A stretch of DNA of 64,000 nt from Thiobacillus sp. (GCA_019459055.1 JAIBEI010000040.1:1-64000); one strand, 5' to 3'. Counted from the stretch's first letter, positions 52,187-61,477 are shown. Notes: generated by a model from the letters alone, not told the origin. Numbers and translations: made by a program.

Positions 52187-53159
52187 CAAGGCTAAAATAG
52201 CGTATCAAGTCATGACTCGTGCTAGGATGGCAAAGTTTTTTACAACGTCAGCTGCCATGCCTCATAACCTAGAATTGCTCAGTAAACTGCCTAAGGCGCA
52301 GATTGATAGGCTGACCTTCATCGACTTCCGGCTCTATTTCCTTGGTGAGTTGCGGCGCGCCGACTTGGTGGAAAGATTCGCCACCGGCGCGGCGGGCGCG
52401 ACTCGCGACATAGCGATGTATCGAGAAATCTCCCCGGAGAATTGTGAATTTGACGGCACTAGCAAGCTCTATCGCCCCAGCATGTCGTTCACGCCTGTAT
52501 TCGAACATCCGGTTACTCGGGCTCTGACTGCTTTGTCACAGGGGTTCGGAGAAGTCGCCGCTCAGCGCACAGGACCTCTCGTGCGATGCGACTATCCCGC
52601 ACCGTTGAGCCTTCCGCGGGTGGATGTGCTTGCGACCATCACCCGGGCTATTCACCGCGGCGTGGCCGTGCGAGTGGCTTACAGCTCTAATACTAGTGGC
52701 ACAAACGAACGACAGCTCGTCCCGTTTGCTCTCGTGAATAACGGTTTGCGGTGGCATGCGCGTGCTTACGACCGCAAAACCAAGTCGTTCCGCGATTTTG
52801 TGCTGACTCGAATGAGTAAGACGGCGCTGCTCGTTGACGATTTTGCGCGGACGGAAGAGATGCCGGAAAACGATGCGCAATGGTCACGCATCATTGAGCT
52901 TGAGTTGATGGTGCATCCACTCGCCGAGCGCCCGGAGGTTATCGCTAAGGACTACGACATGGTTGAGGGCATCATGAAGGTACGCGTGCGCGCTACGAAC
53001 GCTGGGTACCTCCTGCAGCTATGGAATATTGACTGCTCACCTGACCATAGCTTGAAGGGCAAGCAGTACGTCCTAGCCTTGAGGGACCCGCTCGTGCTTC
53101 ACTCTGCTGAAAGCGCTCTCATGGCCCCTGGATACGTCGACCTGCGGCCAAAAGCCTGA
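52158..53159 (+). CDS. WYL-domain transcription regulator (CapW/BrxR type)
   Basis: About 333 residues from the ATG at 52158. An N-terminal winged helix (LTFIDFRLYFLGELRRADLV, followed by TRDIAMYREISP) leads to a WYL domain (IHRGVAVRVAYSSNTSGTNE, RQLVPFALVNNGLRWHARAYD) and a C-terminal WCX region. The plan matches CapW and BrxR, which repress defence operons until a signal appears. The ATG at 52158 has AAGGAG but falls on the -10 box of the divergent promoter, so a later start (52212 or 52257), which fits family N-termini better, is possible. Confidence 0.85.
   Translation: MLNNQNDYVNKAKIAYQVMTRARMAKFFTTSAAMPHNLELLSKLPKAQIDRLTFIDFRLYFLGELRRADLVERFATGAAGATRDIAMYREISPENCEFDGTSKLYRPSMSFTPVFEHPVTRALTALSQGFGEVAAQRTGPLVRCDYPAPLSLPRVDVLATITRAIHRGVAVRVAYSSNTSGTNERQLVPFALVNNGLRWHARAYDRKTKSFRDFVLTRMSKTALLVDDFARTEEMPENDAQWSRIIELELMVHPLAERPEVIAKDYDMVEGIMKVRVRATNAGYLLQLWNIDCSPDHSLKGKQYVLALRDPLVLHSAESALMAPGYVDLRPKA
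52166..52180. promoter_or_regulatory. operator candidate TAATCA-AAA-TGATTA
   Basis: A perfect 6-bp dyad with a 3-bp centre placed inside the spacer of the ubiquitin-like operon promoter. A protein bound here would block that promoter. The divergent WYL regulator is the obvious candidate. Confidence 0.55.
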
Positions 53160-53348
53160 ACTGGCTACTTAACGAGGGAACTTACGGAAAATATTTGTCG
53201 AGAGCGCAGGGGGGGCTTTGATTCTGGTATCCGTGATTTTCAGGGTTCTGGGGCGCGAGCTGCGCGCCGAGCCCATTCGGGCTGTAAGGCACAGAGCGCA
53301 GAAGGGGGTGGTTGTACGGTAGGTAGCCGCGGGGGGATGTGAGTAACA

Positions 53349-55715
53349 TCACTTGAGACACTCCTTCACAGCACCTTCGAGTGTTTTCACATGGATTGGC
53401 GTCGGTGTTCCGGATTTCATTTTCCACACCGTATAACCCTCTTTCAGAGCTTTGCCCCGCAGTTCGGTTTGTTTCCCTTCGCTGATGAAGCGAACCTGGA
53501 CATTGACCTTTCCGTCATGGTCTTTGATGTCGAATAGCTTACGTGCCACGGCATCACTAAGAATATGCCCGCCCTTTGTGTCGAGACAGAAAACACTCTT
53601 ACCCTTCCAGGCGATGAAGTCAGGGTAAAACGCTGACGTGTCGCCCTCAGAGAGCAGGGGGATATGGAAACCACCGGAACTGGGATTGCGATGCCAAGTG
53701 TCACCGGTTTTATCCAGTTCTTCGGCGAATGCCAACTCGAACTTATTAAAGCCGGCGTAACGCTCATAGAGTCCATTGGTGAACACCGGAGCGTTTTTGG
53801 GAACTCGAAGTTTTCCAAAGATAAAAGGCTTCAGGGGCTCGTAGAAGAGGTCCGAGAACTGGTAATACGCATTTACGATTTTTCCAGCGAGGTCCTCGGC
53901 ATTGTGGTCGGCAACGCTCTGTACCTGCACTTTCACATCGAACTTTGCATTTTTCAAGTCTACTACCGCTAATGCCCGACCAGAACGCGCCTTGATAGCG
54001 GTATTAACCAGCCAACGCAAGCGTACTGGGTTGGTGTGTCCTTCCGCAGTCCATTCTACGTTTCCACCTTCCTTAGCAAGCTCAGTCATATTGATAACGT
54101 GTGTGGTTTGATGCGCTTGTCCGAGCGTGTCTTGGCTACCTTTAACGAAGGTTGGGAAGGTGTTAATGATGCTGGCAATTTGGTTCCGAGCATCTTCTGA
54201 ATCCACATAAATGTGGTGTAGCGTTGCCTCAACGTCGTCCTTCGGCGAAAGGTCATCTGACCCACCATCGCCGCCACCGTAATAATTCACGATATCGATG
54301 GGTGCGCCCTCAGCTTTAAGCTTAGCTTTGACGCCATTGATGGCGTCGGTGAAAACGGATTCGTTGTCGACACGTAGAAAGAAGTGAGCCGAGTTCAGCA
54401 GCGGATGGTCGTAATGCTCCGCACCATACTGCCTCAGCGCGCGACCAATGATTTGTTCCACCTGGATGGAGGAACCCATGCTCTTATCCACGTAGGCTAG
54501 ATAACAGGCTGGGTCATCCCAGCCCTCCTGGAGGGCCAGATTGAAGATGATGTGTTGATAATCGCCTGCGGTGAATTCGTCGAAATCTTTGTCACCGCCT
54601 GAGAATAAATTGACCTCATCGGGCTTGTTCTTGTCGAAAGAGAGGTTGGCGTATATCGCAATATCTTTGGGGTTGACGCCCTGGTCCTCGACCAGCGTCC
54701 GCCAGATGCGGATGGGAGGAGCGTTGCGCTGGTCGAACGGTTTGGTGTGGTCGTCCTTCTCGCCATCGTCCCCGATGTTGGTTTTGCAGACGTAGATTGC
54801 CTTTGGCTGGAAGCCAAGTCCGCGCACATTAATTTCGGCACTGAGCTGTTTCATTCGCCCCATCATGTCTTCGAGGCAACGCTCCATGGGGGCCGTAGAA
54901 CCGTCAAACTGGATAGCCCGTTTGACCAGCTGGGCTTCCACCACCTTGTCACTACGGATGGAAGTCGTGATGAACCGCTGAGCATCAATCCTGCCTTGGT
55001 CGTTCAGTGCCTGCAGCTTGGCAAGTGAGCCTTGGTCGTCAATCTCATCGACCCAACCAGTGATGTGCCGAATAACGGACTTATTGAAGTTCTCCGGCAG
55101 CTTTAGCGTCGCACTGGCCAGGAGATAGGCATCGGGCTCCAGTTCCGCCAGGATGTCTGATTGCTGCTCGGAGAGGTTGTGCCCCTCGTCATAAACAATG
55201 AGCAGCGGTCGACGCACTGCACCAGATTTACGCTCAATCAAACGCTCCCAGGGAGATGTGTCCCCAAAGAGGTCCGCGTCCTTCTTGTAGATATTTAAGG
55301 CGCCTTCAGACTGTTCTTTGTTGTTGAACAGGCCCGTGGTAGCCATGATTATGAGGGGGGTGGTGCAGTCCTCTATACCTTGCGGGGTAAGTTGCGAGAC
55401 GTTGATGACGCGGAAGCCTTCAACGAGGTGACTGTACTTACCTCCGGTGGAGAAGTTCGTGTAAGTCTGCGCGACGACGGACTTCGCCTTCGACATCCAG
55501 AAAACAATGGGTTCGCTGCCGAAGTGGGCACGCATCAATGCAATTGCTTGGGCAAGAATAGGTGTCTTTCCAGCACCTGTGAGTGCGGAGAGCGCCTGGA
55601 AGTAGGGCCGTGGCTTATTACCCTTCCTTGGGCGGTCAGGATGATTGGCGTAGAACGAGTAACGTGAAGCTATCAGGCCGGCGGCTTCTGCTTGGAATAC
55701 CTTGAGGTCAAGCAT
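53349..55715 (-). CDS. res: type III restriction enzyme, Res subunit
   Basis: 788 residues. An SF2 helicase core with Walker A ALTGAGKTPILAQAI (about 43), DEGH box LLIVYDEGHNLSEQQSD (about 175), SATLKLP and motif VI QIIGRALRQYG is followed by a C-terminal PD-(D/E)xK nuclease (FYPDFIAWKGKSVFCLDTKG, about 698-718). Res moves along or slides on DNA after Mod has bound and cuts about 25 bp from the site. The start MLDLKVFQAEA at 55715 overlaps the end of mod by 8 bp; the frame continues upstream without family similarity. Confidence 0.9.
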   Translation of the reverse strand: MLDLKVFQAEAAGLIASRYSFYANHPDRPRKGNKPRPYFQALSALTGAGKTPILAQAIALMRAHFGSEPIVFWMSKAKSVVAQTYTNFSTGGKYSHLVEGFRVINVSQLTPQGIEDCTTPLIIMATTGLFNNKEQSEGALNIYKKDADLFGDTSPWERLIERKSGAVRRPLLIVYDEGHNLSEQQSDILAELEPDAYLLASATLKLPENFNKSVIRHITGWVDEIDDQGSLAKLQALNDQGRIDAQRFITTSIRSDKVVEAQLVKRAIQFDGSTAPMERCLEDMMGRMKQLSAEINVRGLGFQPKAIYVCKTNIGDDGEKDDHTKPFDQRNAPPIRIWRTLVEDQGVNPKDIAIYANLSFDKNKPDEVNLFSGGDKDFDEFTAGDYQHIIFNLALQEGWDDPACYLAYVDKSMGSSIQVEQIIGRALRQYGAEHYDHPLLNSAHFFLRVDNESVFTDAINGVKAKLKAEGAPIDIVNYYGGGDGGSDDLSPKDDVEATLHHIYVDSEDARNQIASIINTFPTFVKGSQDTLGQAHQTTHVINMTELAKEGGNVEWTAEGHTNPVRLRWLVNTAIKARSGRALAVVDLKNAKFDVKVQVQSVADHNAEDLAGKIVNAYYQFSDLFYEPLKPFIFGKLRVPKNAPVFTNGLYERYAGFNKFELAFAEELDKTGDTWHRNPSSGGFHIPLLSEGDTSAFYPDFIAWKGKSVFCLDTKGGHILSDAVARKLFDIKDHDGKVNVQVRFISEGKQTELRGKALKEGYTVWKMKSGTPTPIHVKTLEGAVKECLK

Positions 55716-57708
55716 TGACCGCCTCCTGGTTGTTATAGGCGTCCGAACGCGGGTTGAAACCAATGTGCTCAAGGACTCGGTCTGGAATTTGATAGAACTC
55801 GATACCGGGGCCCGTATAAGGGGCTATAGCAGCGTAGACGTGGTACCTAGAAGCGAGCTTGGCGTCCTGGGCTTCGGTGACGATGCGCTTGAACGCCTCG
55901 CGGTTCAGAACCGATTCAGCATCAGGCGCATCCCAAATCAGGAAGAAGCCTTCATTAGCCGGATTGACCGCGAAGAGGTGCCGATGCGCCCCTACAGGAA
56001 GGCGGCACAGGTATGACTTAGCCTTCTCCGCCTTGTTCCAGTAGGAGGTCAACAGTAGGTCAATCATTTCTTCTCTAGCCAGGGCGTTGACCGCAGCTGC
56101 ATCAACTTGCTCACGCCGTAGCTCGATGAAGCGGAATCCACCATGAACTGGCACTCGTTTGCCACTGGCCCACTCGCCAGTGATAACCCGCTTTATACGG
56201 TCAGCCGTAAGGGAACGGGCATAGCGGTCCCCCTTTTCTGTATTACCTTGCTCGATGAGGATAAACCTACGGTCCGCATCAGTCTCTTCATTCAACTCGA
56301 GAATGGCGTGTCCCGTCGTTCCCGACCCTGCAAATGGGTCTAGCACGACGCCATCCGGCCGGCACCAGATTTGAACGATTTTTTTGAACAGCCTCAGAGG
56401 CTTTACAGTCTTGAAGTTATGACCTTTACCAACCACCAAGGACAGCTCATTAACGCCAGCTTGGCTGTGGCCAGACTCCTCGTGGTCCCATGACTGGCTA
56501 TCGAGTTCGAGAGGGGTTTCGTAGTCTTCGTGTGCCCAATAGGTCATGGGCACCTTCCCCTTTTTAACATGCTTGAGATAACGCTTGAGCTGAGGGCCCG
56601 TCTCCCCTTTTTGTCCAAAATACAGTGGTGGCCAAGTACCCTCGGCCATTCGATTCAAAGCAGCCGTTCTAGCCGCTTTAAGAATGGCCCTGCTGGTAAT
56701 CAGCTTGCCGCTCTTAACCTGTGTTCCTTTAAGGACGAGGCCCTTCACGTGAATGAGCTTGCCCTTCTCGAGAAATTCGTTCGCATCGTTGAGCCACTTT
56801 TCCTGATACTCGTGGCCCCACGCCTCCAGCCACTGCTTCATACTCCCCTTTTCGTTAGCCCAACAACGCCCTTCAGGGGGATAGTATATTTCACCATTGA
56901 ATGGACTCTGAATGCCATAGACCATTCTGCGATGGGTAGCAGCGTTTGGACCGGAAGCATCACCCGACTTCCAATCATCAGGGTCGCTGTCAGCGGAACG
57001 ATAGCGGGAGTTCATCTCCTCCGTACGTCCCGTCATGCCGGTTTTTGCCCGGTCCACGTTTTTCGCGTAGACCAGCACGTACTCGGTGGCCGACGATAGC
57101 CCGCCTTTCAGGCCGCCGGTGTCACTCTTTGGTGAATAAGACTTCTGCCAGTTGATGATACCTATTCGGTTGTTTTCACCAAAAATCTCGTCCATCAACA
57201 TTCCCAGCCGATAGAGCTCACGGTGGTCGATGCAGATTGCGCAAACGCCACCGGGCTTGAGCATCTCCCGTATCATCCAAATGCGGGGGGTCATGAACTT
57301 AAGCCACTTACTGTGACGTGAGCCATCATCCTTCGGAACAAGTTCGCCCAGGTCAGGGTCGTTGGGGTCCTTGTCCCATTTGTCGTTGTAGCGGAAGTCT
57401 TCGCCAGTGTTGTAGGGGGGGTCGGTGAGCACTAAGTCGACTTGGCCGCGAAGTTTGTAGAGCGTCACCATCGCGGATAGGTTTTCGCCTTCCCAAATCT
57501 CATTTTCGGACTGGGCCTCTTCGTCACCCACCGAAAACTTCTTTACGATTCTGCTTAGCTTCGGCTTCACCTGCCGGATGATTTGCCATGGTGCAGCGCG
57601 CCCTGTGTAGCTCATGATGATGCCGTTTTTCCCAGCATCAGCCAAAGCTGCGTCATGCTCCTGAAGCAGCTTTATCAGGGCTGCCCTAGGCAATTGCTCA
57701 TAATCCAT
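55708..57708 (-). CDS. mod: type III DNA adenine methyltransferase, Mod subunit
   Basis: 666 residues. The catalytic motif IV DPPYNTGEDFRYNDKW (about 94) comes before the SAM motif I DPFAGSGTTGHAILELNEE (about 459), the beta-class order typical of Mod. The region between (about 190-420) holds target recognition. It N6-methylates adenine at its site and directs Res. The ATG at 57708 has AAGGA upstream. The unit mod-res is cotranscribed with an 8-bp overlap. Confidence 0.92.
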   Translation of the reverse strand: MDYEQLPRAALIKLLQEHDAALADAGKNGIIMSYTGRAAPWQIIRQVKPKLSRIVKKFSVGDEEAQSENEIWEGENLSAMVTLYKLRGQVDLVLTDPPYNTGEDFRYNDKWDKDPNDPDLGELVPKDDGSRHSKWLKFMTPRIWMIREMLKPGGVCAICIDHRELYRLGMLMDEIFGENNRIGIINWQKSYSPKSDTGGLKGGLSSATEYVLVYAKNVDRAKTGMTGRTEEMNSRYRSADSDPDDWKSGDASGPNAATHRRMVYGIQSPFNGEIYYPPEGRCWANEKGSMKQWLEAWGHEYQEKWLNDANEFLEKGKLIHVKGLVLKGTQVKSGKLITSRAILKAARTAALNRMAEGTWPPLYFGQKGETGPQLKRYLKHVKKGKVPMTYWAHEDYETPLELDSQSWDHEESGHSQAGVNELSLVVGKGHNFKTVKPLRLFKKIVQIWCRPDGVVLDPFAGSGTTGHAILELNEETDADRRFILIEQGNTEKGDRYARSLTADRIKRVITGEWASGKRVPVHGGFRFIELRREQVDAAAVNALAREEMIDLLLTSYWNKAEKAKSYLCRLPVGAHRHLFAVNPANEGFFLIWDAPDAESVLNREAFKRIVTEAQDAKLASRYHVYAAIAPYTGPGIEFYQIPDRVLEHIGFNPRSDAYNNQEAVNA

Positions 57709-57732
57709 TTTTATCCTTGCAAGCACTGTAAA

Positions 57733-57770
57733 GGAGGGTGCATACCACACAGCCGTGGTATCACCCCCTC
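57733..57770. repeat. inverted repeat upstream of mod
   Basis: GAGGGTGCATACCAC and GTGGTATCACCCCCTC pair across a 6-bp centre with one mismatch and one unpaired base. It lies 25 bp before the mod start and may be an operator or a hairpin in the leader that limits mod translation. Confidence 0.5.
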
Positions 57771-58156
57771 CGAGTCAAGCCGTGTCTCTTCGGCGAACTT
57801 TTGGATTTTACCAGTACGTGCGCGCGCACATGGGCGAATGGTCGAGCGCCATGTACAGCCTCGTAATGAAGATAAGGAGTTCGAGCCGCGACGATTAACG
57901 TGGAATGCCTAAGGTGCAGGCATTAGATTGTTGCTGGGCGCACGTGCATGCCTTCGCGGCCTCACTCTCCATCAAGGCCCGACGCCTAGAATTTGCCGTG
58001 ATATGGCGTCGACAGCCCGCTTTCTTTTCGGTGTTATGGGCTGTTTGGAGGTTCCAAGTTGAATTCAGAATTTGCACGTTACATACGGAACTCGTTAAGC
58101 GGGCTGCGAATCGCTTTGCCTTGATTTCCGTTCTGGATAATCTATCTTGAACGTTC

Positions 58157-58174
58157 CCATGAAAATTTTCATGG
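58157..58174. repeat. 18-bp perfect palindrome
   Basis: CCATGAAAATTTTCATGG reads the same on both strands. It is AT-rich at the centre and stands alone in the gap between mod and the DUF6471 gene. A binding site for a dimeric protein is likely. Confidence 0.6.
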
Positions 58175-58313
58175 ACCTAGAATTGTCAGTAGTTTGATGC
58201 AAGTGACCTGCCGCCAAGGCAGCGGCCCCGTTTTGTGAGAGACCACGAAATCGGAGGCTGAGGTGCAAGGCATTGTTTTTTCAGAGCTCGCAGGGGCTTT
58301 GTTCAAAATCCCG

Positions 58314-58628
58314 TCAGGCCATGGCGGCCGGCTCGTCGCCAGATTTGTCCATGGCGGGCTTTCCCTCAGGGACAGCAATTTCTCCTACCTCCAGTGCTGC
58401 CAGGCACGCGAGAAAAAAGCCCGCCGAAAACTTCCCCCGATTGATTTTGCGATTCAGCTGCGCCGCTGTTTCGTAAATTTCCTCCCGCTCCAGGTTCCGA
58501 GACAGAACTTTGAAGGTGGCTCCTTTCAGGTCCATTTCCGCCTTCAAAAGCCTTTTGGCTTTTACTTCCCAGGATGGGAGAGGGTGAGGCCCCCGCTTCG
58601 ACGCTTTGAGCGTTTCCTGTTCTCGCAT
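58314..58628 (-). CDS. DUF6471 protein, divergent from tnsAB
   Basis: 104 residues; the ATG at 58628 has GGAG 9 bases upstream (an ATG at 58646 would add six residues). The central part, AKRLLKAEMDLKGATFKVLS and RKINRGKFSAGFFLACLAAL, fits DUF6471, which resembles a helix-turn-helix of the Cro type: helix, turn, and an R-G-x-F-S segment. The basic N-terminus is Lys- and Arg-rich. It is transcribed away from the transposase genes across a region with three repeated dyads, so it is a good candidate for a small regulator of transposition. Confidence 0.7.
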   Translation of the reverse strand: MREQETLKASKRGPHPLPSWEVKAKRLLKAEMDLKGATFKVLSRNLEREEIYETAAQLNRKINRGKFSAGFFLACLAALEVGEIAVPEGKPAMDKSGDEPAAMA

Positions 58629-58680
58629 TGCACTCGTCTCCAACACTTTGCTGACTTAGAACTCACTAGCCACAATATTA

Positions 58681-58733
58681 AGTCAAATATGACTTATATA
58701 GGTCATATTTGGCTGTGTCGGTCATATGTGACT
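58681..58733. repeat. three 14-bp dyads between DUF6471 gene and tnsAB
   Basis: Copies at 58681-58694 (reverse), 58701-58714 and 58720-58733 share the consensus RGTCATATKTGRCT. Each copy is itself a 5-4-5 dyad. Centres are 20 and 19 bp apart, about two helical turns. They fill the divergent control region. They may be operator sites for the DUF6471 protein, or transposase binding sites; the short TGAC-rich repeats recall TnsB sites in some Tn7-like ends. Confidence 0.75.
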
Positions 58734-58789
58734 GATTTCTTGTCAGGGAGGTTTCTGTACTCCTGCGTACCCACATGTTGGAGCAGGTC

Positions 58790-61459
58790 ATGTTAAACAA
58801 AGAAACCGTCCTCAGCCTTTTGGACTCGCTGGGAACCAGCGCCAAGGCCAAAAGCCTCGTATTGGAGGCACGCATCAAAGCCCCAGTACGCGAGGTCGCC
58901 TCCCGCGGCGGCAACGTCATAACTGTCATCGCCAGCCGCAAGATGCAGCGGCAATTGAGCACCGAAAGCCGGCATATCGAGTTTCAAGCGGCACTTCGGT
59001 ACGAATACGACCCGTTAGTGTTGGAGTATTACCCACAGCCTTGTGAACTGAAGCTTGAGGTAATCGACGAAGTCACCGGTGAAATCCACAAGGTTCAGCA
59101 CTTCCCGGATTTCCTGCTGCTTCGTGCAGACCGCGTCGAGCTCGTCGAGTGGAAATCGGAAGCCAAGCTTGAACGGCTCGCCGAGCGTTATCCGTGGCGC
59201 TACAGTCGTGACGACGAGGGGCGCTGGGCTGCGCCGGGCATCGAACGTCAGCTCGCTGAACGGGGAATCATTTATCGAATTTGCACAGATGCCGATTTGC
59301 ACCCGCGCTGGTCGGAGAACATGCTCGCCCTCGAGGACTATTTTCATCCTGGAGCTGAACCCTGTTTGCCGGAGGTACTGGAAAGAATTCGTGCGGCCTT
59401 GCGCCAGGAACCGTATCTGTTCCTTGCCGACCTTTACGCCGAACCCTATGGCTTCAAGCCAGACCAGATTCTGAAAGCCGTCGCCGATGGTGAGCTGGTC
59501 GCCGACCTGTATCGCGATGATTTGACAAAGCCGCGGCTTAGCAAGATTTACCGCGACGAGGCCGTGCTGGAATTGCTGACCGGGTACGACGCAAAGCAGT
59601 CTGCCGGCGAAGTACGCTCCTATCAGTTTCCAGTTGCCCCCGGAGTGGCTTTTGCTTTTGATGGTCAACGCTATGTCATCGCCATCGTCGGCGAGAAGAA
59701 CTTAGTGTTGAGCGATGCATCAGGGGAGCAGACCGAAGTCACTCACGACTGGCTGCATCGTATGTGCGTTAAACAGCGCGTCGTGCCTGAGTCGCATACC
59801 CTGCCGCACACTCAGGAATCGCTGGCGCGCTACAGCGAGACCGAATTGCAGCTGGCATTGCAGCGCCAGAAACTTCTTGAGCGAGCAGATGGGCCCAGCG
59901 ACCGCACAAAACGACGCTGGCGTCAGCGTCAGTTGGCAGCTGAACTGCACAGCAACAACGAAGTGCTTGCGCTGGTGCCTCGCACACGTGACCGGGGCAA
60001 CCGGGCACCGCGGCTCAGTGCTGAGCAGGAAGATGCCATGGCTCGGGTCATTCAAACCAAATGGTTGACCCCCGAAGCCTCCAATTGCAGGGCTTGCTAT
60101 AAATTCCTGAAAGCCGCGTGTGCGGATGCTGGGCTTGATTTACCGTCATACCCAACCTTTATCGAGCGCATCAAGGCGCAGGATGTCACGAAATCGAACC
60201 GGGCACGCTACGGCAAGCGGCGTGCATACCAAGAAGACGAGTTTGTTTATTCCCTGAACGTTGATACCCCCATTCACGGCAGTCGCCCGTTCCAATACTG
60301 CCATATTGACCACACAGAACTCGATATCGAGCTTATCTGCAGCAGGACAGGTAAGAACCTTGGTCGTCCGTGGGTCAGCCTTGCCGTCGATTCATTCACC
60401 CGGCGTGTGCTCGGTATTTACCTTACTTTTGATTGTCCCAGCTACGTGGCTACCATGATGGTGCTGCGAGATATTGTCCGGCGGCACCATCGTCTGCCGC
60501 AGTTCATTGTGGCTGATAACGGCGCTGATTTCCGTTCAGTAAATTTCGAAAACTTGCTGGAGGCGCTGGGCTCACACCTCAGATTTCGGCCATCGGGCCA
60601 GCCCCGTCATGGCTCCGTTCTGGAGCGGATGTTCGGCCGCGCGCACAGCGAATACGTCCACAACCTCGCTGGCAATACCAAAGCTACCAAAGAGGTCAGG
60701 ACGACCACCGGCAAATTCCTGCCCAAAAACCTGGCGGAGTGGTCGCTGGAAGCTATGTATTACGGCTTGGAAAACTGGGCGTTCGAATACTACGACCAGG
60801 AAGTTCACCCCACCTTGGGCATGCCTCCACGAGAGTTCCATGAGAGGGGCATTGCCGAGAGCGGCGCCCGCGCTCACACACACCTGATTTGCAATACCGA
60901 TTTTCTTATTGCAACTTGCCCGTCCGTCGATAGAGAGGGAGTCCGCACCGTCAATCGTCAGCGGGGCGTGAAATTTAATGATTTCTACTACTGGGCACCC
61001 GAGTTTCGGGACCTGAAGGTGGCTGGCAGCAAGGTAAGGGTGCGCTACGACCCTTGGGATGCCAGCACCGTATATGCCGAAGTCAACAAGACTTGGGTGC
61101 GCTGCTTATGCAACACCCTGGCCGGGCTTAGTCAGATGACTGATGCCGAGCGTAAGGCATTGAGCGAAGAGTACCGCCGGCGGAACGGAATCAAGCCGGG
61201 CTCCGCCATCTCGATGCAACGCCTTCGGGAGTTTTTGCAGACATATACACCAGAGGGGGCAATGGCCCTGCACCGGGCCCGCCAGGCGGAAAACAAAAAC
61301 CTTTACGTCGGCATGAACCAGGCTTGGGTCCAGCCGCCCGTTGCCACGCCCAGCCACGGCTTCTCGAGCCTCCATGCCACGCCCGAGCGAGCCGACCACC
61401 AACAGACATCCCTGCCGCCCGGCGCTGACATTGACCTACCGGAATACGACACCTTTTAA
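58790..61459 (+). CDS. tnsAB: TnsA-TnsB fusion transposase of a Tn7-like element
   Basis: 889 residues. The N-terminal ~215 residues form a TnsA-like endonuclease: STESRHIEFQAALRYEYDPL with the first acidic residue, QHFPDFLLLRADRVELVEWK with the D and E-x-K part (about 104-124). The rest is TnsB: helix-turn-helix regions, then an integrase core with the DDE residues in YCHIDHTELDIE (about 506), IVADNGADFRSVNF (about 574) and GSVLERMFGRAH (about 610). In Tn7 these two proteins cut the 5' and 3' strands for cut-and-paste movement; here they are one chain. Start at 58790 because GGAG lies 6 bases upstream; an ATG at 58775 lacks this. Confidence 0.93.
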   Translation: MLNKETVLSLLDSLGTSAKAKSLVLEARIKAPVREVASRGGNVITVIASRKMQRQLSTESRHIEFQAALRYEYDPLVLEYYPQPCELKLEVIDEVTGEIHKVQHFPDFLLLRADRVELVEWKSEAKLERLAERYPWRYSRDDEGRWAAPGIERQLAERGIIYRICTDADLHPRWSENMLALEDYFHPGAEPCLPEVLERIRAALRQEPYLFLADLYAEPYGFKPDQILKAVADGELVADLYRDDLTKPRLSKIYRDEAVLELLTGYDAKQSAGEVRSYQFPVAPGVAFAFDGQRYVIAIVGEKNLVLSDASGEQTEVTHDWLHRMCVKQRVVPESHTLPHTQESLARYSETELQLALQRQKLLERADGPSDRTKRRWRQRQLAAELHSNNEVLALVPRTRDRGNRAPRLSAEQEDAMARVIQTKWLTPEASNCRACYKFLKAACADAGLDLPSYPTFIERIKAQDVTKSNRARYGKRRAYQEDEFVYSLNVDTPIHGSRPFQYCHIDHTELDIELICSRTGKNLGRPWVSLAVDSFTRRVLGIYLTFDCPSYVATMMVLRDIVRRHHRLPQFIVADNGADFRSVNFENLLEALGSHLRFRPSGQPRHGSVLERMFGRAHSEYVHNLAGNTKATKEVRTTTGKFLPKNLAEWSLEAMYYGLENWAFEYYDQEVHPTLGMPPREFHERGIAESGARAHTHLICNTDFLIATCPSVDREGVRTVNRQRGVKFNDFYYWAPEFRDLKVAGSKVRVRYDPWDASTVYAEVNKTWVRCLCNTLAGLSQMTDAERKALSEEYRRRNGIKPGSAISMQRLREFLQTYTPEGAMALHRARQAENKNLYVGMNQAWVQPPVATPSHGFSSLHATPERADHQQTSLPPGADIDLPEYDTF

Positions 61460-61477
61460 CCAACTTAATTACCTAAA

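Larger units (their letters stand above)
38147..57770. other. defence island
   Basis: A block of lower-GC genes, nearly all on the minus strand, bounded on the left by the nifS junction. It carries an McrBC system with companions, a nuclease-helicase, a ubiquitin-like operon with a WYL regulator, and a type III restriction-modification pair. A Tn7-like transposition module follows it to the right. Confidence 0.7.
57709..58313. other. non-coding region between mod and the DUF6471 gene
   Basis: About 600 bp with no ORF that has a start signal and protein-like sequence. It contains an imperfect inverted repeat just upstream of mod (57733-57770), an 18-bp perfect palindrome (58157-58174) and a small CTGCC/GGCAG hairpin (about 58208-58222). 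The CRISPR-type repetition sought next to a Tn7-like module is not present. Confidence 0.5.

Noticed and set aside
53160-53348. Possible small gene between the WYL regulator and res
   Set aside because: Only a frame overlapping the end of res with no start signal; the gap looks non-coding.
57895-58150. Short ORFs on both strands upstream of mod
   Set aside because: No ribosome sites, no recognisable protein pattern, overlapping each other.
58681-58733. Repeats upstream of tnsAB as a CRISPR array
   Set aside because: Units are 14 bp with only 5-6 bp between them, one is inverted; no spacers.
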